64,000 bases of DNA. Origin: Maea johnstoni. Its lineage: Eukaryota; Annelida; Polychaeta; Spionida; Magelonidae. Both the position numbers and the translations under genes were made by a program. Location: contig OZ012688.1 of the NCBI GenBank assembly GCA_963942565.1, positions 19,278,542 to 19,342,541 of the forward strand. The letters are read 5' to 3'. Numbering within the stretch: the stretch's first letter is position 1; each line of letters opens with the position of its first letter. Below are positions 1 to 9,900 of the stretch, piece by piece. Below the pieces are notes generated by a model that was given only the letters and a program-made list of their open reading frames with translations, did not search any database and was not told the DNA's origin.

Positions 1-225
1 AATGAAAAATAACCCATTTATTCATAGAATACTTGTAAATATAACACAAATGCAGGTCTTAAAATAGTGGTGAATTTGAAAAATATTTGAATGAACTGTT
101 TCCTTTTTTTTCGCTCAACACTAGCATTCATCACATATAATCTGAACTCCATTTTTGAGCTGTGAAATCAAATTTATAGGCACGAAATTGGAATTGAAAT
201 AAAAAGAAAAATTGTTTTTTAAAGG

Positions 226-578
226 AGGAAAAAAATTTAAATAGCGCCTGGTGCGTGCTGTGGAAAATAATTGAGTCAACGGAAGAGCTTCTTCCTCATA
301 CTGAAAAGAACATTGTTTCGTCAAATATTTCCCGTATTATTTTCGAAAGGAAAAAAAATGAAAATAGCACCTGGTATGTGCTGAGATATATAAATTGCGT
401 CAACGGAAGAGCCTCTTCCTCATAATGAAAAGAACATTGTTTCATCAAATATTTTGCCCAAATTTTTATAAAGGAAAAAAAATGTAAATAGCACCTGGTA
501 TGTGCTGAGGAAAATGATTGAGTCAACGGTCCCTCATATTGAAAAGAACATTGTTTCATCAAATATTTCCCATAATTT
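226..578. repeat. three ~120-bp tandem units
   Basis: Three diverged copies lie head to tail. Each has an A-rich lead, a CACCTGGTATGTGCTG-like core, a GAGTCAACGG box and a GAAAAGAACATTGTTTC box. The third copy has lost part of the middle. Short open frames across it are products of the repeat and not genes. Confidence 0.8.
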
Positions 579-604
579 CTCTGTTGTTGGGCTAATATTT
601 ACCT

Positions 605-845
605 ATGTATCGTGCTAGCCAGGTGGCAGCAGCAGGCGCAGACTCTCGTCGGAGGAGGAGTCTGTCTGCAGCCGGGGAACACCAGGTGTTCTGTCGTCTT
701 TCCACTCGCCACCTATTGTTTGTGTGCGGTAATAGCACATGGCTCCAGCGACTCTCAGGTCAAAGGTCAAAGATCCTCCTGTCCCCGTCACCTGGATTAC
801 CTCATAGCTGTCTGGTCTGGCCTTGTTGCTTAGCAACTACCAATC
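605..845. promoter_or_regulatory. candidate enhancer: E-boxes, DR1, RFX X-box
   Basis: This block is GC-richer than its AT-rich surroundings and is not repeated in the window. It has three CAGGTG-type E-boxes (620-625, 683-688, 789-794), a perfect direct repeat AGGTCAAAGGTCA (757-769, the DR1 bound by RXR/HNF4/COUP-TF receptors) and GTTGCTTAGCAAC (825-837), which fits the palindromic X-box of RFX factors. A 122-codon open frame crosses it but has no recognisable domain and runs into AT-rich DNA. It lies about 5.7 kb upstream of the first ETO exon seen. Enhancer function is inference from site content; an unannotated 5' exon is the alternative. Confidence 0.4.
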
Positions 846-993
846 TTCCTTGTTATGACATCCATTCTATTAAGGGCCCTTTCTTGGAATTGCTGCAAAT
901 ACTTTGTTCTGAAATGAGCATACTAGAATATATTGTTAAGAATATATTGTCAAAATTTTTACCAGAATGTTGAAGTTTAAAGTTAAAATGATG

Positions 994-1389
<396 letters not shown>

Positions 1390-1695
1390 CATATCCCTTC
1401 CAATGCTGAGACTACTTTCGTCCAAATTTAGGACGCATTAAGATGTTTGAAAACCATCTAAAACCTGTCATGTTGATATGCCATGGGTTTCAGTCATTTT
1501 TTCAGAGCACAAAAGCACAAGTACGATAAGATTTTTGAAAAACATCGAAACCCTCTCATGTTGGTATTCACTTGAAAGCTCTCGTTGAGCACTCTCAGAT
1601 GAGTACCCATTTGCCAGGGTTTCAGTCATTTTCTAGCATTTTTTGCATCATTTTTTATCGGCCAAATTAGCCAGCAGCAGCATACAGGTTAGAAG
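1390..1695 (+). mobile_element. TTAA-MITE family 1, composite copy
   Basis: Left end CCCTTCCAATGCTGAG and right end TTAGCCAGCAGCAGCATA match the family-1 consensus. The middle (FAAAACCATC-like and CTCATGTTGGTATTC blocks) appears twice, so it looks like a duplicated or chimeric copy longer than the usual 210-220 bp. The flanking TTAA is degraded. Confidence 0.7.
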
Positions 1696-2460
1696 GGCCA
1701 CTCCAAGTTCAGATGAATACCTCTGTTAGTTGATCTAAAAAGGAGTTTCTATTCTAGACATCAGTAATCACATCATTTTGCTTACTATTTTAAACTCAAA
1801 GTGCCATATTTCTCACTTCTTCATTAATACATTCATAGGGTACCATTCATAGAGTTCCTCAAAAAAAGCGTTGCCTGGTTTGAGATAATATGTTAGTTAT
1901 ATAGGATTGTTAAATCTATCACAAAGTTTCACATCTTGTTGTTTAATCATCATTAGCATCATAAAACATAGAGATGTAGTACCATATAAGGAATCACACA
2001 CTCGATATAAAACCAAAAGAGGAGAATACAGATTGTGAAGTCTGGAAAATAACACACACAGTCAGATCTTTGGAATGAAACTGACAATTACAAATGCATT
2101 CTTGCAGGAAATCAGAAACCAGCGTGATTTGTTTCGAGGGACAGGAACATATGCTCATGCTACAAATCTGTCATAAATGACAGATTTATATTTTAGGCAG
2201 CGCAAAGTGCTACAATGTACATGGCTTAACATTTTAAAAGAGTGTTACAAGGCATATCATTTGCAGATATTTATGTAATTTTAATTCGACAGGCGTTTGA
2301 CATGAAGAATAGTAACATGATAATTCACTTAGCTGACTCCAGAGTGTGTGTCAGATTGCCGCTAGGGATTGTGGGATAGGGTCGAGGCGAAATGTGCCTT
2401 TACGGACTGCTTCAGTGGTTCTCTTTAGATTCTTTGTGGTCTCCGAAAGAACCCTGCTAT
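1696..2460. other. no gene seen
   Basis: AT-rich DNA with no coding signal that I can support. Confidence 0.5.
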
Positions 2461-2680
2461 TTAACCCTTATGCTGCTGGCGGCTAAATTAGCCGCTACAA
2501 AATGATTAAAAAAAACGTGGAAAATGATTGACTGAAATCCTGGCACATGGGTACTCATCTGGTAGTACTCAGCAAGAGCTATCCAATGAATACCAACATG
2601 ACAGGGTTTGGATGGTTTTCAAAAATCTCTGCATCCTTGTGATTTTGATGAAAATTAAGCCTCTGCATTGGAAGGGTTAA
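2461..2680 (-). mobile_element. TTAA-MITE family 1, near-complete
   Basis: A 220-bp element bounded by TTAA on both sides. The ends are CCCTTATGCTGCTGGCGGCTA and, on the other strand, CCCTTCCAATGCAGAGGCT, which are imperfect terminal inverted repeats. A TTAA target site plus CCC-starting ends is the hallmark of the piggyBac superfamily, so a non-autonomous piggyBac-like MITE is the best assignment. No coding capacity. Confidence 0.85.
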
Positions 2681-2975
2681 CCCCATATTGCTGATAATCC
2701 TCAAAGATACCACGTCTGTTTTTATTTTGCAATATTCATCTGAAGCATTTTTTGAAAACATATGTATATAATATGCAAGTCAAAACACAATCAAGGAATC
2801 TCCTTCCAGTATTTTGTTATCTGGTATTTCAATCCTAAGTTATTATTAGAAGCATAATATAAGCAGATGGTACATGTCAAGGACATCTCTAGGCATGAAT
2901 GAGTTAACCCTCTCATGGTCTGACACCTAAATTGCACATTCGATTCACCAATATGAGTAATACCTGAGAACGAAT

Positions 2976-3207
2976 TTAACCCATTCACACTCAGAGTTCC
3001 ACAGGAAAGTATCGTCTGCTATTTTCATACTTTTGAAAATAACTTGGAAATAAAGCATATTCTCACAAAATATTTGAAGGAGAGTTGTTGGTAATATTCT
3101 GATAAACATTTCTCCTTCAAATATTTTTTGATAAAAACGCTTTTGTGAGGAAAATATGAACAAAATAGTCAGGCCTATTTTGGCCGCTCTGAGTGCCAAT
3201 GGGTTAA
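2976..3207. mobile_element. TTAA-MITE family 3
   Basis: Flanked by TTAA on both sides. The left end CCCATTCACACTCAGAG and the reverse complement of the right end, CCCATTGGCACTCAGAG, form terminal inverted repeats. The interior has a CTTTTGAAAATAACTTGG block and two inverted copies of a CAAATATTTGAAGGAGA-like block. A diverged copy is at 24259-24490. Different interior from family 1, but the same TTAA target and CCC ends. Confidence 0.8.
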
Positions 3208-3863
3208 GGGGAATACTGGATTAGTCCGTTTGATAGGATCTGCAACTTTCAGAGAAATTTTTCTCAAAGTATCTCTGTATAATCAGGATATTTTGAGAAA
3301 TGTCGCACATTTGTATGCTCGGGATGTTAATTGGTTAACTCTTTTGGTTGCAATACACTCCAGATGACGCTAGGAATTAGTAGGTGGCTTAATATAAACA
3401 TAGCTCTCTTCGATAAAAAAAGTGTCAAAGGTCTGAAAGGAAGGGTTTTGTGTATGCTAGGTTTTTTTTTATAAAATAGCAGATTTTATACCTTGACTAT
3501 AGTTAAATAAGATACACACTTAAAAAGGATATGTTCATGTCTCCATTCAAAATCTCCCTCTTTCTCCTTTTCTACAATATGTGTACTTAACTGTTTTCGG
3601 CCACTAGGATAAAATGTTGAGGAACATATGTGTAGAAACAATAGAAAGTGAGACACGAGAGAGAACTTAATAGATTAACTGCATCATTGTGAAATTAATT
3701 AAATGCAGGTGGTGAAAAACATCTTATTTGGCTTTACGTCCATTAAGAATTGAATTCAATCCCCCCCCCCCCCCACCCACCCCCACACTATGCGCACTGA
3801 ATAGAAGCAGGTTGATGTATTCATTAGTGGCAGAGTAACACATCAGAGGCTTGCTGCCAGTCA
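3208..3863. other. no gene; poly-C run
   Basis: AT-rich sequence with no gene. A C-rich run with short interruptions at 3761-3786 is a G-quadruplex-capable tract on the - strand. A glycine-run frame across it is spurious. Confidence 0.6.
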
Positions 3864-4104
3864 TTAACCCTTTCATTCCTGTGCTCAAAATTCCCCTCTG
3901 ATGTTTTTGGTGATAGCGATTCGACCAGAGCCTTTTGGGGGAGACATTTGATGGAGAAATGATGATCAGAACCCGACCCAAAACTCTCCTTGAAATTTTT
4001 TCCAAATTGATATATAGTGAAGGAGTTATTTGGGAAAGTATCATAGATGGAGACGACGCTTAATGTCAATGATACATCTAGGTAGGTGGGCATGAATGGG
4101 TTAA
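3864..4104. mobile_element. TTAA-MITE family 2
   Basis: A 241-bp element with TTAA at both ends. The left end CCCTTTCATTCCTGTGC and the inverted right end CCCATTCATGCCCACC are imperfect inverted repeats. The interior is unlike families 1 and 3. A single copy was recognised in the window. Confidence 0.7.
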
Positions 4105-4129
4105 TCCCTACTGTTGGGTATTGTGAGCG

Positions 4130-4560
4130 CGTCTAGCAAAATCTGTTCTGCCTGACTGTCACAATACAAACAGCTGACATATTGTTTCTCAGCCCCGCCA
4201 TATGTGCCGCAATTGTTCCGCCCAGCCGAGCGATTCCTGACAAGTTTTCGCCTTAAGAGCCCCGCACATCCAGAGAATGGCGAAACGTATAATGTACATT
4301 ACAGATAATTAGCCCGGCCTTAATGATTACCTCGTAGATTACCTGCCTTTGTCGGGGCCAGCTCCGTCAGGAATTAGCGCCGGGACCTGCACAATGCGAA
4401 CGGGTGCTGTCCAAATTAATTTGTTTTGTTAGGGTTTTAATTCATGGCAGGATCATTGAAATAACGGCAGGCGCGCCCTTTGTTGCCGTGTTGGCGCACA
4501 CCCCGATTGGTTTGTCAGTTTGCCGGTTTGTCGGCCATAGTGTAGTGACACATGCTAGCT
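4130..4560. promoter_or_regulatory. candidate conserved noncoding element
   Basis: About 430 bp of complex, GC-balanced, non-repetitive DNA with no long open frame, between repeat-derived segments. It holds a 12-bp palindrome CAAATTAATTTG (4412-4423), a GATAATTAGC homeodomain-like site (4302-4312), several ATTGTT/ACAATG SOX-like sites and repeated ATTACCT words. Dense transcription-factor-like sites without coding potential resemble developmental enhancers. I cannot compare with another species here, so conservation is a guess. Confidence 0.4.
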
Positions 4561-4999
4561 CTTAATAGCACTGATTGAAATGGGAAAATGGGGGACTGGA
4601 GGGGGGAAGGGGGGGGGGTTGATCAGCTGCTGTGGGAGAAAAGGATTCTCATCTAAACTGAACAGAAGGCGCTACTCATCCCTCTAACCCCCCCTCCCTA
4701 CACACCAGGTACCATGCTCATGTGGCAAACTTCTCCTGGGAACTACAACAAATGTATATATACAGCTGCAGTTACACAGAGCCGGATTCACGTGTATCAA
4801 CCTACTACCCGAACAGGGGAATAAGTTTTTGTCAAAGTCAATGTGCCATCTTGTATTGATTAGTTTGAAAACCAACCCCACTCACTCAAAATGAACATCT
4901 TTCTTAAAATTCTGTACACAACCCCATTGAAAGAATCGGCATCAATCATATGCAGGTTCTTGTATCTGTGATCGTGGGAAGAGGCCAGGGAATGAGGAT
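4561..4999. other. no gene seen
   Basis: G-rich runs near 4600-4618, then AT-rich DNA without recognisable features. Confidence 0.5.
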
Positions 5000-5216
5000 A
5001 TTGGCAGAAAGGTGCTGGTGCACCTGCAATCCTGACTAAGAGTGCCTGAGTGGCACTCGTGCATTATCTGCTCCTCTCAGGGCAGCGGGCCTCAACCTCG
5101 CCAGGGACAGCGCCACCTGTGAGCCGCTTATCGCACCAGACCACTGGGCCGATCGGGGATTAACGGCCGCTGGATCGGCCGCTGGTCTGCCAGGTGCCCA
5201 GGACACAGTGTTATCA
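5000..5216. promoter_or_regulatory. candidate enhancer with three E-boxes
   Basis: GC-rich block with CACCTG/CAGGTG at 5021-5026, 5114-5119 and 5191-5196, and a GGATCGGCCGCTGG segment that echoes CCGATCGGGG. No coding frame. Like the block at 605-845, it concentrates the same E-box core. Regulatory role inferred. Confidence 0.35.
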
Positions 5217-5246
5217 TCACCTCACACCCACCATGGCAGACAGCAG

Positions 5247-5524
5247 GGGGGGGGGGGGGGGCTTATGGGTAGGAGGAGAATGATAACATGACTGAAGATG
5301 AGGTGATGAGGATGATGATAATGATGACGATGACGATGATGATAGTGGTAATGATGAAAATGATGATGGAGGGAATGATGATGATAATGTACATGATGAT
5401 GATGATGATGATGCTGCTGATGATGATGATGATGATGATGATGACGAAAATGATAACGATGATGATGATGATAGTGGTAATGATGAAAATGATGATGATG
5501 GAGAGAATGATGATGATAATGTAC

Positions 5525-5565
<41 letters not shown>

Positions 5566-5795
5566 AGTGGTAATGATGAAAATGATGATGATGAAGAGAG
5601 TGATGATGATAATGATGATAATGATGATAATGATGAAAATGACGATGATGATGATGATGATAGTGGTAATGATGATGAAGAAGAAGAGAATGATGATGAT
5701 GGTAATCATCATCATCATCATGAAGATGACACTGCTGATGGTAATGATAGCAATTATGGTTATAGTGATGATGAGGATGAGGAGGAGGGATAAGG
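5247..5795. repeat. GAT/ATG microsatellite with higher-order units
   Basis: A G run at 5247-5260 is followed by about 500 bp of GAT repeats. Larger ~130-bp blocks (a TAGTGGTAATGATGAAAATG core and an AATGTACATGATG core) recur about three times. All His, Ile or Met-rich frames here are artefacts. Confidence 0.95.
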
Positions 5796-5894
5796 TTATT
5801 GATGGGCATAATGATGATGTATGTAATCATGTCTGTTATAGCCTGTTAGATATGTTTAGGATTTTTTTTTAAATATCTTATATTGAGTCCCCCC

Positions 5895-6060
5895 CCCTCC
5901 TCCAACAGCACCTGTGCATTGACTGTGAGGAGAGGAGTTATTGGGATATTGATAAAGCTGTTTATCAAGTATGGCTGCCGCTGCCACAGCCAGCACCTGG
6001 GTACACAAACACATGTGCCTGACCTACCCATGCTGTCTGCACTGCTCTCACGGAAAATGA
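5895..6060. promoter_or_regulatory. candidate regulatory block
   Basis: Short complex block with two CACCTG E-boxes (5909-5914, 5994-5999), a CACATGTG E-box-like palindrome and a GCTGCCGCTGCCACAGCC run. It lies 0.5 kb before the first recognised ETO exon. No splice-framed coding was found in it. Weak evidence. Confidence 0.25.
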
Positions 6061-6283
6061 TAATTCTGAGATGAATCCATCAATAGAATAGCTCGCTAGG
6101 TCTCACCACTGCACAAGGTGTGGGGTTCACAGCTCCCTGAAGGCATGTTAGAATGTTGCAAGTGACTTGGTGTTACTGACGCCGCTCTTGCTGTCATGTA
6201 AAATGAAAACTCCAAGATGAATCCATCAGTAAAATCTTTAACTTAATCTCACCACTGCACAAGGTTTGGGGTTCCGAGCTTAC

Positions 6284-6485
6284 TTTACCCTTCCAATACT
6301 GAGGCTACTTTTGTACAAAGAACAAGGATGCAAAGATTTAAAAGAAACATTCAAACCCTGTCATGTTGGTATTCATTGGATAGCTCTCCCTGAGTACTGT
6401 CAGATGAGTACCCATTTGCCATGGTTTCAATCCCTTTTGCAGGGTTTGTGTTGGCCAAATTAGCCACCAGTAGCATATGGGTTAA
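6284..6485 (+). mobile_element. TTAA-MITE family 1, intronic
   Basis: Family-1 copy with CCCTTCCAATACTGAGGCTA at the left and TTAGCCACCAGTAGCATATGGG then TTAA at the right. It ends only 87 bp before the exon that starts at 6573, in the upstream intron of the ETO gene. Confidence 0.8.
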
Positions 6486-6572
6486 CGAATGTTGACATTT
6501 TGACTGTATGTGCCAGTATTTCTTTACTGAAGGAATCAATCACTAATGTCTGCTTGTCTTTCTATTTTCCAG

Positions 6573-6928
6573 ATTACCGTGATTCCAACATGCCTGACTC
6601 CCCAGAAACCAAGACGCAGTCCACGCCGACCACAGTGTCCCCGACGGCCCCCGCGCCCAGCATCACACCCTTAAACCGACCCATGTCCACGAACAGTTCC
6701 GTTAGCGGCAGCCTGAATGGCGCTCACTCGCCGTTAGGGAGTTTAAATGGGCGTACACCTTCTCCGCCCTCGATGGCCAACCAAACAGCGGGTCAGCAGC
6801 TACCGCCCGCCTGCGGTGCCCGGCAGCTCAGCAAACTCAAGCGGTTTCTCACGACGTTACAACAGTTCGGCTCAGACATCTCACCCGAGATAGGGGAGAG
6901 AGTGAGAAGCTTAGTTCTAGGACTTGTG
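6573..6928 (+). CDS. RUNX1T1: ETO exon A: N-terminal linker and start of TAFH
   Basis: The acceptor TTTTCCAG precedes 6573; the donor GTGAGT follows 6928. The exon enters in phase 1 (AT completes a codon begun upstream), codes YRDSN, then [10 protein letters not shown], a Ser/Thr/Pro/Asn-rich linker, and [17 protein letters not shown] of TAFH. From memory, the human exon 2 of RUNX1T1, which joins RUNX1 in t(8;21), starts in the same phase a few codons before MPDSP. The Met may be an internal start or just an internal residue; the upstream exon is unseen. Confidence 0.93.
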
Positions 6929-9900
6929 GTGAGTGACGCTTAATTAATTATTCTCTCATACCCAGAATTACTTGTGAGAATTGTCATTTGGATTTATGAA
7001 ACTTAAAACACCTTGGTATAATGATTTAGTGCTAAATGAAAATATTTGAAGAGGAGGTACCAAAAATACCCACTAAAAATTGTCATTCGGATTTATGAAA
7101 TTTATAACATCCTGATATACTGATTCAGTGTTCAATGAAAATATTTGAAGGGGAGATACCAGAAGTCCTACCAAAATTGTCATCTGGATTCATTAAACTT
7201 GAAAATAACATTATAGCTTTAAATGAAATTATTTGAAGGAATGATACCAAGAGTCCCCCTTGAAAAATTGTCCTCTTTATAAATGAAACTCGAAGATAAC
7301 TTAATTAGATAAAGTGTCAATTGAAGTTATGTGAAAGATGGATGTAGGTTTTAATTATCACCACTTTTTCCTGTATCCTCTTAAAGTGCTTTAACGAGAA
7401 AGTTTTCACCAAAATAATGTGGATGGTTTTGGCCACTGCCGGCATTTTTGTGTCAACAACAATCTCCTATATCATAACAAAATTATGTTTATCATTAAAA
7501 CCATTGTTACGAAACAATTCAATTTAAAAATGTCTTAAGAGAGGTTGTTCATTGTATCTCCCTTTTTCTTTCAGAATTCACACTTGTCAATCGAAGAATT
7601 TCACGGGAAATTACAAGAGGCTACGAATTTCCCCCTGCGCCCTTTTGTCATTCCCTTTCTAAAGGTGAGTATCTTATTTTAATTTAAACAAGGCAAAACC
7701 AACCTATTGGACATATGCTTGACTACTTTTAGTTTACTTCATTGCGATATTTCGTTTTCGATCTTTCCTGGCCAATGTACTTGTAACTCAGTAAGAAACA
7801 TTATAGAACATCTATATTTGATTTCAAGGCTTATTCATTAACTTATTAACAAATTTATCAATAATCAATGTGATGTTTTATTTTTGATCTTTCCAGGCCA
7901 AGTTAATTGTAACTCAGCAAGAATCATTGTAATTTTATATTTGTTCTTTCAATGCTTATTCATTTATTTCAAATTTAGCAATAATCATTTCAGTGTTTTA
8001 TGTTTGATCTTTCAGCAAGAATCATTGCAATTTTATATTTGTTTTTTCATTGCAATGGTTGATTTTTGATCTTTCCAGGTTGCTTTGCCTCTATTTCAGT
8101 TAGAATTAATTCAATCTTTTATTTTGCGATCCTTCCAGGCAAACTTACCTCTACTGCAGCGAGAACTGCTGCACTGCGCACGCCTGGCCAAACAGACACC
8201 TCAACAGTACTTGGCACATAACGAACATATACTCTTCGACCCCTCACACTCACCCATGGAAACGCAAGACATCATGGCCGAACTTAACGAAAACGGAAAA
8301 CGGCGATCCCCAGACAGGTAACTGCCTCTTACCACCATAGGAATACTGTATACGGCTTAGATTTTGAGTGCTAAAAATTTCGCTTTATAGCCCTGCTGGG
8401 GGGTATTTGTGCTACTCTAAATTTGCATATTCAAGCACTCAGCAAAACAAAGATACAAAGTAGGATGTTTATTTGAACTCAGCAAAACAAATTACAAAGC
8501 AGAATGGTTATTTGAAGGATATTATTTTGGTGCTATCATGGGGAGCACGAAAATTATATGCCTGTAAAAATACTAGTTTTAAAGTATCTAAATGCATTAT
8601 ACAAGAATTGTAAATTAAAATTTCTCATTTCTTTTGGTGATTGTCAGCAGTAGCAGTAGTAGGCCGAAGGAGAATGGTACGGAGCAGATGGAACCCATGC
8701 ACCCCGCCAAGCGGCACCACCCCAACCACCCTAACCACCCCGTAAGTCCCGGCAGTAATAACCGCATCAGTCCCAATGGCGCCTTCTTCACGGGAGGACC
8801 AATCAGATTAGAGGATATCAGCATGTCGCGGGAGATGCGCGAACGGGAACGGATAGAGCGGGAGAGAATGGAGAGAGAACGATTGGAGCGAGAAAGGCAT
8901 TTCAATAATTTCAGTAAGTTTTAAATTGGAGTTGGAACAAATGGTTTGATACTTTATGAAATGTATTTTAAAATCAGATTCGCTGAGATTTATATTGAAT
9001 ATGTATAAATTGAGTGAGTGCTTCATTTGTATTGTACAACTATTTTATTTTATGAATAATACCAATTTCAACTTGCGGGGTAATTTTGATAAGGTTCAAT
9101 ATCATCCTATAGTTATATAGATACCTGCATTTTTGGTTGGTCTAAAGATCCAGATACAACCTTTCTTTGTGAGAAGAAGTTGCATTACAGATGTTCTGGT
9201 CGACACCTTTTAGGCCCTGCTTGATAGTCGCAGGGTAATTTTGATAAAGTAGGGAATGGTTCTCCCTTTTACCCTAAAACCACTAGTTCTTTGTTATCAT
9301 ATTCATCAAATTTTCATGTACCAAAAAAAAAAACAAACTTGGAAATCAATGAAAAAAATGGATGGTGTGTTTATTCTTTCCTCTCGTTATTTTTTCAGAT
9401 TATAACCAGCGGCCGCCGTTCGAGCATTTGGAGCGCCCCCTGGATAGGATTGACGATGACTGGAAGCACGTAGAAACGGTAAGAGACAACCAGGTATTGA
9501 AAAAAAAAAGAAGGCCTGAATCTGCCTTAAAATTATGCACATCTAGAACCTGTAGATTGCCAAAAGCACTGCACTTAAATTTAGAAATATATAAAAAAAA
9601 CTTTCAACATGAGAATCACAGATTTGCATTTTTAATGAATGAAAAACACAAATATTTGCTGAAGAAAAAAACATGAGTAAAACAAAGAAGACACTGCTTT
9701 TATGGTTATTGGAAACTCATCTGGGTTGTTTGAGTTGCTTGCATCAATTTCTTTTTGTTCGAATCTATGGTCTGGCCATGGTATTATTTTAATGGGCCCT
9801 CTAATTCTCAGCTTGTGAAATGCAAGTAAGGAGAAGAGGCGTCAAAGTCTATGACTCAAATCTAACCCTTTAGCGGCTGGTTTCAAATTTGGCCTTCATG

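Noticed and set aside
605-973. Possible 122-codon first exon of the ETO gene
   Set aside because: No similarity to known ETO N-termini, and the frame runs into AT-rich DNA; better explained as regulatory sequence.
5222-5872. Long His-, Ile- and Met-rich open frames on both strands
   Set aside because: They are translations of the GAT microsatellite in every frame; no non-repeat coding follows.
7760-8130. Alternative TAFH exon copies upstream of exon C
   Set aside because: The similarity covers only the acceptor and ~33 bases, with stops soon after; a decayed repeat, not an exon.
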